Shown one piece after another: positions 53,049-64,000 of a DNA stretch of 64,000 nt. A program made the position numbers and the translations under genes. The stretch's first letter is position 1. Each line of letters opens with the position of its first letter. The notes beneath the pieces were generated by a model. The model made no database searches and was not told the DNA's origin. It saw only the letters and a list, made by a program, of their open reading frames with translations. Source of the DNA: Rhodosporidiobolus odoratus (Eukaryota > Basidiomycota > Microbotryomycetes > Sporidiobolales > Sporidiobolaceae); assembly GCA_034387635.1 (NCBI GenBank), contig JAOANU010000003.1, positions 930,001 through 994,000 on the forward strand, given 5' to 3'.

Positions 53049-54773
53049 GATGTGGTTGATGTGGTGATCGATGCGGTGGATGAGAGAAGTGGGGGTGAAG
53101 GAGAGAAGAAGGAATGCGGTACGACCCTGTGTCGGCTGCAGCCAAGGTGGCATTCGAGCAAACAGGAGGCAGGACAAAGCGGGAAGCGAGATTGCCCAGG
53201 GCTCGCTTGAGAAGGTCAGTCATCACCAAACGAGCGGAGAAATGTGCGGAGTGAATACGTCTTGAACCAGCGCAGCGATCAATCAGACACGTTAACAGGG
53301 TACGCTGTGTGAGCAAGCGAAGCAAGTAGTACAGCGAGACGCCATGCACAGCTTGAGCGAGCTAAGGCCCATGAGCGAGCGAGATGACCCAAATTGAGAA
53401 GGTCGAAAGGTTGTCAACCGGAGAGAGGACCAGAACCGGACCACTGGGGATGAGTAGGCCGCATGCAGGCGAAGTAGACTCGCACGAGAGCGAGGTCGTG
53501 CAATGGTTTCCGAGAGGGATGCTGAAGCGTGAGAAAGTACATGGATGCGTGCACCGGGCACGCCTCCTGAACTCAGTTCTCATGACTTTCTCTCGCGCTC
53601 GTCCGCTCTCTCTTTCTTTCCTTCAGTTCACTCTCTCCCAGCAGCATCTTGAACCGAGGTGAGTATCTTGTATCGACTGGTGCTTACCCTTGGGCGAAGA
53701 GCTGATCTTCTCTTGCCCACTCCGCTCCCTCTCCCGTCCCTCCCTCTGCTGCACCGCTCCTCCTGCCGCCTTCTTCGATAGCTCAGCGGTCAAGGATGCC
53801 TCCAACCTCACCTGGACGAGTCAAGTGTTGGAGGAAGGCAAGACACAGTGTGTCTTTTCTGATGTACTGGGTTCGTCTGAAAGGAGTGGCTGACCCGTCA
53901 CTTGGTACACAGATCTGTCGATGCGGACTTCCAAGTGAGCAGTATCTGACAGATTTTACACGTACTCGGCTAACGAAGGATCCTGTTGAGTACCAGGCTC
54001 CAGCTGAATCACCTCCGCGATGTTTCCCTTTCGGTTCACCTCTTTTCTTCTGCTCTGTGGTTTTGAGGTGCGTATGGTTCATGTCCGACCAGCGACTGGC
54101 CTTGCTGACCTACTCTCTACATAGCTTCACCCTCCCTCGACCGATCCTCCGCCCCGTTGTCTTGTTGACCCTGGTGCGCGCCGTTTCTCTCTCTCTCTTT
54201 CGAGTGTTCAGATCTTGACCCACTTAGCTCTGCAGGGCGTCTGGTCATTCCGGCTTGCCGTAGAGTGACCGAGGTGGTGAGGGGAGTTTCTCTCTTTTCA
54301 GGCCGCCCAGACAAGGACCGCGGCAGGGGCCTTTGTGGACCCGGTGTTGTAGCTGCAATACTTTAGCAATCTTTCCTCGTACTCAGTTTGCACCGGTCTC
54401 TTTGTCATCCTCGAGGACAACATCTCTTGTAGCCCACATTGATTGCGAATACAACAACTGTACCACCGCAAGCTCATGGCACACTCAAAGCCCGAGGGAC
54501 AGAACAGCCGGACCCGCAAATGCAGACAAGGAGAAATGTAGGAATCGATCTAACGTTGCTTGAAACGGTACGAGCTACAAAACGACAAGGCAAGAACAGC
54601 ACGTATGTAGGAGTGGGTGACGGGTGAGGCGAGGAACGGCAAGAAAACAGAGTCATCGCAAGGAGCACGGCTACGATGGAAGACGCTAAAATAGCGAGAA
54701 CCAAAGGATGAAAGGATACAACGAGGAGTCGGCTGAGTGTCTATTATAGGAGGCTTGGCCTGTAGATATGACC
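53049..54773. other. Intergenic; possible small spliced transcript, not called
   Basis: Between the starts and ends of neighbouring minus-strand genes. At 53659-53781 there is an intron-like structure (GTGAGT donor, pyrimidine-rich tract, TAG acceptor) followed by an ATG at 53796 with an open frame to 54218, but the predicted peptide has no motif and odd composition. No tRNA is present despite a D-loop-like string at about 53778. Confidence 0.4.
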
Positions 54774-57057
54774 CTACAGGTCGATGGGCTGCCCACTGGC
54801 AGCGCCGCTCTCGACGTGTTCGCCTTGTATCGAAGCGTGGTTCCCGCTTGCCAAGCTCGCTGCATCGGTGTCGCTTTCGTCCGGTAGTGGCTGGTAGCCG
54901 GCAGATGGTGACGGAGAAGGCGAGGGCATTATCGAGGAAGTACTTTCGGACCGAGCGATCGAGACGGCGGATGAGGCGGAGGTCAAAGACGGGGGCAGGC
55001 GCGAGAGGCCGGCATCGCGAGCTGATCGGGAGTCGGGATCAGGCACAGGATCCGAGGCAGTTGTAAGCGGCAATGGGACAGGAGAGCGAGAGGCGACGGG
55101 CGTGTCGAGGGAAGGGGCTTCGAGGGGGGTAGACGGGATGTCGAGGTTGATCTGGGGTACAGCCGACAATGGAGCTAGCTGAGGAGGCTGACCCTGTTGT
55201 GGAGCGCCAGCGAGAGGCGGCGAGGACGCGCTTTCGGCGCGAGATGTTGAAGCCGCGGCGAGACCCGCGCCGACGATTCCGCGCTCTAACGAAGAGCCTG
55301 CGGTGGACTCGCCAGATTGCGGAAAGGACGAAGAGGTAGAAGGAGAGATGACGGAGGCAGCAATCTCGCCACCAGCTAGAGCACCGAGTGGGGAGAGGGA
55401 AGTTGGCTCATTTCGGGAGAAAGCCGAAGTGCGAAGGGGCGAAGAAGGCGAAGTCGACAGAGCGGACGCGCCCATGGCCTCCGAGAGCATAGTCTCCGTC
55501 ATTCTTGGCGTTCGTAGGACATCGGCGTGCCCCGCGGCTGGCGGCGACGCCCCTCCAGCAGTCCCGGCCGTACCTTTTCTAGCCTCCTCCTCCTGCGTCT
55601 TCTTCTGCCGTTCCTCTTCCTCCAGCTGACTGAGCCTCATCGCCTCTTGCACCATCATCTCTTCAATGTCGGGTCCACCGCCAAGCCCAAGTTGCTCGAG
55701 AAGCTGCATCAACTCATCGTTTCCGCCTGCGCCGTGTCGTCTTGAGCTGCGACTCGCGCGCCTTCTGCCGCTAGAAGAGCCACCGTTCTCGTTGCTGGCG
55801 TCAAGAGCAGCTGCGATCTGCGAAAGGAAGTTCGGAGGCAGGGTAGTTGTCGCCATTGTGGGGTTCGCGCCGTCCCCACCCCGACCAGATGCGATGCCAA
55901 CGGGAATGAGACGATCTCCGACTTGGCGGAAAACGATGCGACGGTTCGCGCGGCGAGCCACGGCGGCTTTCATGGTCTCGAGCTTCTCCTCCCAGTCCGG
56001 GTGGATCATGTCTGCAGGAGACAACGGGCATCAAGGCGAGGTAAAGATCGAAGCGTCGAGACAGGACTGACCGGTAGTCACAACGGCCTTCTCGGTATGC
56101 GCAAAGCTTTTCCTTCGAGACTTGGGGGCGGCGGCAGCCCCGGCTGGAGACGCTTCCGTCGAAGAGCCAGACGCCCCGCTCGAGTTCTGCTGAATTGCTG
56201 GTCGCGCGGGAGCAGGCTGCGACAAGGCAGGATCATCAGCACCTACGCTAAGGCCTGTATCAAGCGATACACGAACCTTTGTATAGATGCCTCCGAAGTT
56301 GGGCTCCATACAGAACGGACAGCAGGCGGGCTCGGACTCGAGGTGTGTGGGAGTAGGATCGGCACGCTTGATCTGGACGAAGCACTCGGTGCAGATGGGC
56401 TGATCGCAGCAGCGAGTGTGCACCATGTTGGGCGGGTAGTAGCTGCGAAACAGTACGGTCAGCCCGAGTTGCAAGTCAAGGCAGAAGAAAGCAGACGCAC
56501 AGGAAGCAAATGGGACATTCGAACGCTACGCCTCGATACAGCTTGGCCTGCTCCGCCTTGCTGCTACTAGGCTGCAGTGCTCCTCCGCCCCGCTTCTCCC
56601 GCGCCTTGAGCAGTTCGGCCAAGCGTTCTCGCCGAAGAACGGAGAGATTGTAGGCCTGAATCGATTCTTTGTGCTTGCGCGTTCCGGGGGGGCAGTTGAG
56701 TTGCTGAGCATCGGCCTCATTTGCTGCTTCAGTCGCGGCAGCGAGGGCGTCCTTGAGATTCTGAGTAGCCTGCTGTTCCGCTTCTCCGAGAGCGCCGACC
56801 AGCCGCTCGAGGTCCCAGTCCTCCTCAAAGTCGAGCAAGCCGAGGTAAAAGGGGGAGAGTCGGCGGTCCTGTATGAGCTTGTGTACGGTTGGTCTGCTGT
56901 ACTCGACGTGGCTGTAGAGGAGTGACTGTGGTTCGAGGTATCCTCCGTCAACGGAAGTGGGTCGGGATGGGTTATCGAGGGTGTTTGAGCGGCTGCGTAG
57001 ACCAGGTACTGAGGGTTTGGATGAGCTGCCACCCGAGGAGGATTGGTTGTTTCCCAT
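54774..57057 (-). CDS. Sip5-like RING-type protein
   Basis: The ATG at 57057 begins [13 protein letters not shown], an N-myristoylation-type start as in Sip5. Then [40 protein letters not shown] and a helical region. The cysteine cluster runs FECPICFL, an intron, [20 protein letters not shown], then [15 protein letters not shown], an unusual RING/treble-clef arrangement typical of the family. After another intron comes [20 protein letters not shown], then long Ser/Ala/Pro-rich disorder with a helical [20 protein letters not shown] segment, ending SGQPIDL at 54774. In budding yeast Sip5 interacts with the Snf1 kinase and Reg1-Glc7 phosphatase, linking it to glucose signalling. That role is transferred by family and not tested here. 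Confidence 0.88.
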
Positions 57058-57440
57058 GACTGATGACGGTGGAAGAAAGGGAGGAGGTTGACCGCGGAGA
57101 GGAGGGGAAAGTGGAGGGAACGAGATACGATAACGGGACACAGTCGACGACCAGGATGGGGCAGTAGAAGAATGATCGGCGTCGTCGTTGACTACTTGAG
57201 GTTCTTAGCAGACAAGCGAGATGGGTACGAGGCCAGGAAGAAACCACCAATGGTCGCCGAACTGTCCTTGCCGATTCGCAATAAACGTCGGTGGCTCTTT
57301 TACCGCAGTTCTGTCTCCACGCCGATCACTCTATAGATCTTTGCATTCAGCTGGGAAGAAGGGCGTCGCACGAGTTTTCGAGACTGGTATTCATGGCTGA
57401 TTTACGTTTAGCAAAACTCGCCTGCTCCGTCAACGTCGAT
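57058..57440. promoter_or_regulatory. Promoter region of the Sip5-like gene
   Basis: This 383-bp spacer between two minus-strand genes must contain the Sip5-like gene's promoter and the transcription factor's terminator. I see no gene. Confidence 0.4.
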
Positions 57441-60400
57441 CTACAACCCTCCCATGCCAGACCCCGTCGCGAACGCGCTATCAAAGGTAGACGTGGAAGC
57501 CGACAGCGAACCTGAGGAAGGAAGGGGAGAAGCAACGAGGTCCACCCCTCTGGCCCATGGTTTTCCTCCTTGCGACAGTTCCTCCCATTCCCGCCGATCG
57601 GGCGCACCGTACATCGTCGGTAGCCTTAACGCGACTAAGGCGTCCCAGAGAGGCCTCAGGTCCGAGTCTTCCGCCTCGGAAGACCGCTTGTTGAAGGACG
57701 AGAACGGGTCGAGGGTCATAGGCAACGGAAGTGGTCGAGAGAAGGCGAAGGTGGGCGGAAGAGGCGTCGTAGAGAGGCCGACCGTAGTTGGAAGCCCTGA
57801 GGTGCACATCGCATAAGTCAGCGGATGAAGAAGCCTCATTGCCGATGTCAAGGAAAGAGTGAGAAAACGCACTGCAGTCATCCGAAGGTCTCGTCGCGGC
57901 ACGGACGAGGACACCGACGATGCGAACTACTTCCTGCATCGCTTTCGACCGGTGCTCGCGAGCACTCAGCCTCATCGAAATGTTGGCTATCAGGCGCCGG
58001 TTCTTGTCGGCCGAAGAACCTTGAGGGTCGTCTGCGTCGAAATCGCTCAGTGCCGAGTGAACCTCCCGAGCAGGCACTGCTGTAGTCATCTCGGTATCGG
58101 GGGACTCGTGGGCAGTGACAGAGAACAAGTGAGGACATACGGAAGAGGTCGAGGGCGACAATCAGCATGGCATTGAGCGCATGGTGAGTGACCAGCGGCA
58201 AGCGAGTAATAGCGTGCTTCTCGGGGTAACCGAGTGGGATACCGAGGAGCTTGTGACTAGAGAAAAGGGGAAGAGGTTGAGCGATTTGGAATAACGGAGG
58301 GTAACGGAGGAAGGAGATGAAAGTGTGGAGACAATTTACGCAGCCTCCAGGCAGTACATCCTACCATCCTTCAAGCGATCATCTGCCAGGCCGCGAGTGA
58401 GGCTAGGTGCGAGGAGGTCAGTTACGGTGCCAGGAAGGCAAGCAGGGAAAAGCGCGCACAACGGTCGATTCAGCCTGATGGTAAGCTGCAGGATTGCCGA
58501 GTGCGCTTGTACCCTGAAGCGGTCGGATGCATTCTTGTCTTCCGGAAGGGGCTCCACCGTGTCTCCGACCCATTCGAGCAGCGGAAGCGTCCTTGACAAG
58601 GCCTCGAGACCTTGATTGAGCTCTGCGATCCGACCTAGGGTGAGCTGCCGATGCGGCTTGACGGCATAAACCTCTTCGCTAATGGCGTGAGCGTAGGTGC
58701 TTATCTGGTTGTGCAGGTGGAAGTAGAGCCAGGGAGTGAAGGTAGGGAAGGATCGGGAGTGACAGCTCGTCTCAGTTATCTCGGTATCGTATGCGTTGGC
58801 GGGTTCTTCGGTGTCGTATTGTGTAGTCGTGATAGTGGAGGCGCGAGCGGACGTATCGATCCAGTCAAGGCCGACCAGCATGTGCCAGATTTTGCGTCTT
58901 TCCTCGACCTCGATGCGGTCGAACTGGCCGAGATTGCCAGGATCGCGGTTCTGCAGGAGGGTATAATGAGAAGTTCGCACTGCGGCCTGGAAGGGAAACA
59001 AGGGTCACGCACCAAACCAAGAGTGTGGGCAACCTGCACGGCTTGGGAGAGGTAGTAGCTCGCACGAGCATCGAGCTGCTGCTCAGCGACTCGGTGTAGG
59101 ACAAGCAGGGTCCGGACGACATCAAGATTCGGGTTGTCCATGAAGCTGCAGAGGCAAATCAGCATTCAGTCTCCCGCCTGCCAAATCAACGAAGGAGAAA
59201 ACCGCTCACCCTCCCATCCTGAGGGCCTCGCTTGCTGCTTCGATAAACCTTTTGGACGTATGCTCCTTCTCCGTAGCCGACACGCGAGACAAGCTCGGGT
59301 CCGTGAGCTGCCATCCCATCTCGTGCGCCACAATCGCAAGTAAGAGGGCGAGCAGGAAAGGATGTTCAGGTGCAGTTGCGTTGGTGTAGGCTTGAATTCG
59401 GCTGTTGAAGGTGGGAACGTGCACGATCGGGAAAAAGACGATTTCTGACGTGAGGAAGCGCGACACGAGGGCTTTGAGCTGTTGGAGGAGCGAATTGACA
59501 CATGCATCCCGGGTTGAAAGGGAGGGAACGAATGAACGCACCTCTTTCTTCATCGGAAGGAGGGTGACTAGATGCGATACGGTCGAGACGCCGTTTAGTA
59601 GGCCGGCGCACTGCGAGCCTGGAGAAACAATCCGGCCAGAGGTCGCGGGGGGGTTGGCCTGCGGACAAGGTGAGCAAGTTGGCGGATCGCTCAGGGAGTT
59701 TTCAAGCGCACAGCAAGCAGCCCAAGCGCTTCTGCTGCGCTCTTTTCCGCAATTCCCGTGGACGGCCCTCCCTCGACAGGTATACCGCCAGCAGCCGCAG
59801 CCGCAATCAAGGCTGCCGGGTTATTGCTGACCAGTCCCAGCAGTCCTTCGAGGCGATCTAGCTGCAGTCGCAGTTCTTGAGCTTCGGCGTCGCGAGTCAG
59901 GTGGCTATTGGGACGAGGCAAACATGAGCTGCTCCGGGCTTGAAGCAGCAAGAAGACAGTAAGAAGTCAGACGAACGGTTGCGGCAGACGAATAGCTCCA
60001 TCCCATTCGCAAAGATGGCCTTCTTGCCTATCTCTACAGGCACCGCCTGAACACGCATGCAGGATCTGTGTCAGCAAGGTATACTCCTCGGAGGCATGGA
60101 CTTGGAAGATTGAGGAGAGAAGACGAGACGAACAAGGATAGCCGCGATCGCACTTGAGCTTCCTGCATACCAATATACATAGTCCGTTAGCTCTTCTGGC
60201 ATTCATCTGCGCCTGAGGATCACGCACCTGCGTCGACATTGACTGTAGTCAGCGCACGGAGTTTGCCGGAGAAAGTTGAGCGACGGAAATAGAAGAGGAA
60301 GTAGAGTCAGCGCGGGAGTAGGAAGGGCTAAGAGAGGGTTGAACGTACGCGCAAGATACTGGTTTCCTATTCCGCTTGGCCTTTGCCCCATTATCGCCTC

Positions 60401-60524
60401 CTTCGCCATCTTCATCGTTGGCTCGCTTCTTCCCTTGGGCGTTGACGGAAGGAGCCGGGGCGATGTCGACGGGCGACTGAGTTCCTGTTGAGGATACGGC
60501 GAGCGAGAGCGGAGGCTGCGACAT
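57441..60524 (-). CDS. Zn2Cys6 fungal-specific transcription factor
   Basis: The ATG at 60524 gives MSQPPLSLAVSSTGTQSPVD and a basic patch NGAKAKRNRKPVSCA. The binuclear zinc cluster is split by introns: SCA, then CRRR/RKLKCDRGYPC, then CSGGACRDRQEGHLCEWDGA. A linker/coiled coil follows (EAQELRLQLDRLEGLLGLV). The fungal-specific TF regulatory domain follows, with LTSEIVFFPIVHVPTFNSRI, AIVAHEMGWQL, YYLSQAVQVAHTLGLV, EVEERRKIWHMLVGLDWID and LTIRLNRPLCALFP. A Ser-rich C-terminus ends SGMGGL at 57441. It is a sequence-specific nuclear regulator; target genes cannot be inferred. About eight introns are present, some placed only approximately. Confidence 0.9.
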
Positions 60525-60747
60525 CGTTCAGAGCTGCTGGAAGCCCGACTTGAGAAGGTGGGAGAGGAGAATAGCGGAGACCGCGGTGGGTTAGACGAAT
60601 TGACCTTTTTTGCCTTCCTCTGCGATTTACGCCAGTACGCGGCATGTCAAGCGTTTGTTCGGAAAGAAGCTACGTATAATGGCTACCATAAGGAGGGTGG
60701 TATACGAAATAAGGGTATCAAATCGGTTCCGACGAATACAGGGAAGG

Positions 60748-62408
60748 CTACAAGCGCGAGACGGCGGCGAGGATTTTGAATGCCTCCGCTTGTCGCTCGC
60801 GGAAAGCTGGGAGCGAGGACATTCCTGTGTAGCCAATCCATCTGGGGTCAGTCCAGTTACTTCTTCTTTTATCCCGCTGCAGCGGGAAGGCGGTCTGAGC
60901 TGGCGAGGAAGCGAGCGTACCTAGTGCTAGGGCATTGACGGCGTTCGCGAGCTGTGCGACTTGTCCGTCCGCGCTGATCCTCGAGCTCGTAACGGTTTCC
61001 GGCGCACCCACTCCTTCACTTAGCCGCTCCTTGAGTCTCTCTAGCTTGGGAGGCGTGAGTTGCTCCACTCCTTCTGACGCTTCACGGATAGCGCGCTCGT
61101 TGTCCTCTTCCGCCAGAGCTTGCACCGCCTGTGAAACCTCGACAAGCTTGGCGAGGAAAGGTCGAAGGTAGGCTGGTAGGAGAAAGTGTAAGTAAGCGCG
61201 TCGCAGGGTCAAGCAGTGAGAAATCAGACGTACAAGGTGTCTCGCCTGGTCCGATGACCTTCGGTGCGTTGCGACCGAGATCAACCGCATGGACCCCTGA
61301 GCGATCCATTCGAGAAAGCGCCACCTCGAGAATGGCAAGACATGTAGCAGCGAAGAACGCTTTCGCCGCCCACTCCGGACCTCGGGAGACTTGTTGAAGG
61401 ATAGAAGGTGTCTCGATGATAGAGTCGGCAAGGGCTACTCGCGACAAAGAAAGAGAATTGAGTACCGCAAGCCAGAGGGGGGGGCGGACGAGCAACTCAC
61501 CAGAATAGAGCGTCTCCCTGATGATCGTGAGGTTCTCTTGGTGCTCTAGCGGGAGAGCAGCCTCCACGTTCTGCGCCGGCGTATCGAGCGCAGCTGACCT
61601 CTCACCGGGCGAGTTCAGGTGCCCATGAGCCTGCTTCGTTTCCTCAGTGGGTTGGCCCTCGGCGTACATAGGCGGTGGCTCGTACTGCGTTTGGTGTCGA
61701 GCGCTTTCGCCGCTTGTTCGTGGTCGAACCGCTGAATCGAGCGCTGCTTGCAGGTCATTCTGGTAGCGGGTTTGGAACGTCCGGCGCTGTAAGGGTGTTC
61801 AAGGTGAGTCTGCCGCAGAACAGAAGGCTCAGGATCGCACATACCTGCAGAATCTCGAGCGCAATCCCCTTCAAATCTCCCGCGAGCCTCGCTACATCCG
61901 TTCGCAACGGGCTCGAAAGGGCGGGTTTGTCGCACAGCATTAGGGCCAGATCATGTCGGGCCTCAGAAGGAAGGTGCTGTATGGGTCGTACTGCCGCTTG
62001 CCATAGGCTGAAAGCAGAGCGAAAAGTCTCTGGGCGATTTTGCGAGGTGAGAGAAAAAGACTGATCGGGAGAGGAGATGGAGGAGGGGTCGCCGCGCGCG
62101 CCGAGGGCAGCGAAGTAGAGTGCTAGAGCGGGTCCTGCGACTTGTACGTCGACATCTGCGGGACAAGACCATCAAAACTCGACTAGACGAGCGCGACGCC
62201 GGGAAGTCGGAGAGCGGCGAGGCTGACAGAGTGCGGCTGGCGAATAGGAAGCAAGCACGTATAGAGGGTATAGACCGGAAATTGTAGACGCACCAGCTGT
62301 CTCGAGGTCTTCATCGCTCAGCAATCCTTCCCCTCTTGCCTGCGAGAGCGAGTCCTGAAGGATGCTGTGGAAACCTTTGACGATTTGTTCTTCGGAGAGT
62401 GTAGCCAT
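60748..62408 (-). CDS. Unrecognised helical protein, about 420 residues
   Basis: I do not recognise it. The ATG at 62408 gives MATLSEEQIVKGFHSILQDS, then LLSDEDLETA, AGPALALYFAALGARGDPSS, LWQAAVRPIQHLPSEARHDL, LAGDLKGIALEILQ, a polar region, GPEWAAKAFFAATCLAILEV, YLRPFLAKLVEVSQAVQALA, an acidic helix EEDNERAIREASEGVEQLTP and a last exon MSSLPAFRERQAEAFKILAA, stop at 60748. The helices and consistent splice phases (for example the last intron joining ALALG to MSSLP) support a real gene. There is no membrane segment or catalytic motif. Confidence 0.65.
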
Positions 62409-62613
62409 GGATTGTGTCGAGCTGAGCACGACTTGTCTAGCGAAAGGCGGTGGAAAGTAGATTACGATGAAGCGGAGGAGGGAAGACAAGGGTGCACAGC
62501 AGACTCCTCCAGCCAAGCCCATGCCGAACTCAAACCGAACAAGGAGAACGCACAAGAAGACGAGGCCAAAACGGGTAGTACAACAGACGGTGGGAATATG
62601 CTAACTACAAGGC

Positions 62614-63923
62614 CTACTTCCCCGTCGTTTCCAGCTCCCGCTCCGAAATCACCGCTTGCGGCCCACTGTCCTGCGGTTTCGGTCCTTTCTTCGGCCGACT
62701 CCTGCCCCACTGCACCTTGCACGCATGCCCATCCACTTTTACCCCGACGCTGCACCGCTCGGCAGCGAGCTCAGCCGCATCTCGGTTGACAAAGTTGACA
62801 AAGGCGACTTTGGACGACGAGACGAGGACGATGGATTTAATCTTGTTGGCGGGGAGGGAGGCGGCACTAGTGAAGAAATGGCGAATGCCGTCTTCGGTCG
62901 CGGTGGCGGGGAGGGAAGTGAGGAAGAGAGAGGTCTGGAAGCAAGGGATTTCGAGAGGGGGAGGTGAGCGGAGGAGGCATCAGGAAGGCCGAGATAAACT
63001 CACAATATCCGGGTCGGCTGGAGGAGCGAGACCACTTTCTCCTGCGTGCTTTGACAGAATTTTGCGCGCAACGGGGTCGTTCGATCCATGGTCTGCAGGC
63101 AGTGCATGTCGCGCTTGTCAGTTTCATCCTTATGACGGCGGACTGTAGGCTGGAAACGCACAGCGGTCCTTGATGTTCTGATGACTCAGCTCATTCTCCA
63201 CCGGTAGTTCGTGACGGTAGGGGCAAGCGTCGCCACGGTTGCAAGACCCCTTGGCGTAGAATGAGCAGAGATGTGGCCGGTTGCGCTTGTAGCTCGGGTC
63301 ATTACGCGCGAGTCGCTTGAGCAGGTCGCGCCCCGCACTGTCTGCCTTGCCAAACTGGAATGCGCCGGAAGCGCCTTCTGCCTGTTCCTTCTCAACTGCA
63401 CATGGGAGAAATTGTCAGGATGAGCCTGGAGAACATGGACGGGAGATGCGTACTGTTCTGGGCGTAGTACTCCCTGTTGATGTCGCTAGTCGGGGCCTTG
63501 GAAGCGACACCGAGCACCGTGTCCCTCACTTGGGTCGGCAAGCCAAACTGCAAGTCGAGTAGGCAAGTCTGGCAGACATGCTTGGCGGTCGCGCAGACTT
63601 GACAGATCTCGGTTTTCTTGTAACGCATCCCTTGCCCAGGAAGCCAGCGGAAAACCTGCACGGTCGGATCGAGGTTAGCCTGTATGGCAGGGCGGGACAG
63701 GACGAGAGAACATACGGTAAAGGGTCGAGTGCAGACCTTGCATTCGGATCCCAGGGGTTGCTTGGACATGCGAATGTACCTATGAGCAAGTAGGTCAGCA
63801 ATGCAGCAGTGTGTCGTGCAGCACAAGAAGGACGTACGGGTTTGGCCCGAGGCAGGTGTTGCAGAGAGAGGGAAAGTCGGAGGACTCATAGCCTGCCTTG
63901 TTAAGGTCGGCTTTGGGCGGCAT
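62614..63923 (-). CDS. Pre-mRNA splicing factor SLT11/ECM2 (RBM22-like)
   Basis: Spliceosomal protein of the NTC-related complex that contacts U6 and the intron near the active site. The ATG at 63923 gives [20 protein letters not shown], then [69 protein letters not shown] (the N-terminal zinc region typical of the family), a CCCH finger [20 protein letters not shown], and an RRM ([40 protein letters not shown]). It ends with [10 protein letters not shown], stop at 62614-62616. About six introns. The family match is strong over the whole length. It lies at the right edge of the window but appears complete. Confidence 0.95.
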
Positions 63924-64000
63924 GGTGGGAGTGTTGGAGATGCAGGTGCCGGTGTGCCTTACTTGGCGTAAGTTGAAGGAGGAAGATGGGAGCGGGGGCG

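Noticed and set aside
53770..53850. tRNA-like TAGCTCAGCGGTCAAGG string
   Set aside because: No matching T-loop, anticodon stem or acceptor stem follows within tRNA distance.
57481..58161. Overlapping long frames at the 3' end of the Zn2Cys6 gene
   Set aside because: They mix exon and intron sequence; only the frame continuing the regulatory domain and the C-terminal Ser-rich exon is coherent.
1..64000. CRISPR array or prokaryotic defence cluster
   Set aside because: No regularly spaced direct repeats were seen, and the window is eukaryotic throughout.

Overview
The window looks like nuclear DNA of a basidiomycete yeast, most likely of the red-yeast group (Pucciniomycotina, Microbotryomycetes, Rhodotorula or Sporobolomyces type). 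The grounds are compact, intron-rich genes (many GT-AG introns of about 45-100 bp with CTNAC-like branch sites and pyrimidine-rich 3' ends), GC-rich coding sequence, pyrimidine-rich promoters, and the identity of the housekeeping genes. No prokaryotic operon logic applies: each gene is its own transcription unit, and some pairs share short divergent promoters.

Layout. 1-941: 3' part of a cyclase-associated protein (CAP) gene (+). 3131-4661: an unrecognised gene (-). 5018 to about 16935: a very large TnpB/Fanzor-like gene (-), split by a complete Ty1/copia LTR retrotransposon at 9655-15374 with a 5-bp target duplication. 17.3-18.7 kb: purine-rich DNA and a 5'-truncated LINE relic. 18800-20108: an unknown protein with an SV40-type nuclear localisation signal. 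21634-24680: an unknown protein with a Myb/SANT-like C-terminus. 24828-27251: V-ATPase subunit A (-). 27738-30583: CENP-C/Mif2 (+). 31194-33484: a secreted protein with a lytic-transglycosylase-like domain (+). 34253-36273: an ECL1-like zinc-binding protein with an RS-rich tail (-). 38592-40440: an ER Hsp40 (-), divergent with an SDR oxidoreductase at 40585-41693 (+), then an FMO-like monooxygenase at 41896-43823 (+). 45833-51595: a second, apparently intact, 1766-residue Fanzor-like protein (+). 51867-53048: an unknown protein with a possible GRF-like zinc motif (-). 54774-57057: a Sip5-like RING protein (-). 57441-60524: a Zn2Cys6 transcription factor (-). 60748-62408: an unknown protein (-). 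62614-63923: splicing factor SLT11/RBM22 (-).

The most notable content is the pair of Fanzor-like loci about 29 kb apart. Fanzors are eukaryotic relatives of bacterial TnpB, RNA-guided RuvC nucleases. Each locus has, in order, a RuvC-I Asp in a D-x-G context, an E-x-x-T-[ST] element leading into a split Cys zinc finger, and a terminal H-R-D RuvC-III motif. Both carry enormous N-terminal regions. Copy B (45.8-51.6 kb) is open through nine inferred exons. Copy A is broken by the retrotransposon and seems to carry further lesions, so the window may hold one live and one dying copy.

No CRISPR array, rRNA or credible tRNA was seen. Exon boundaries come from reading splice sites and frame by eye; they are firm where stated to be phase-checked and approximate elsewhere.
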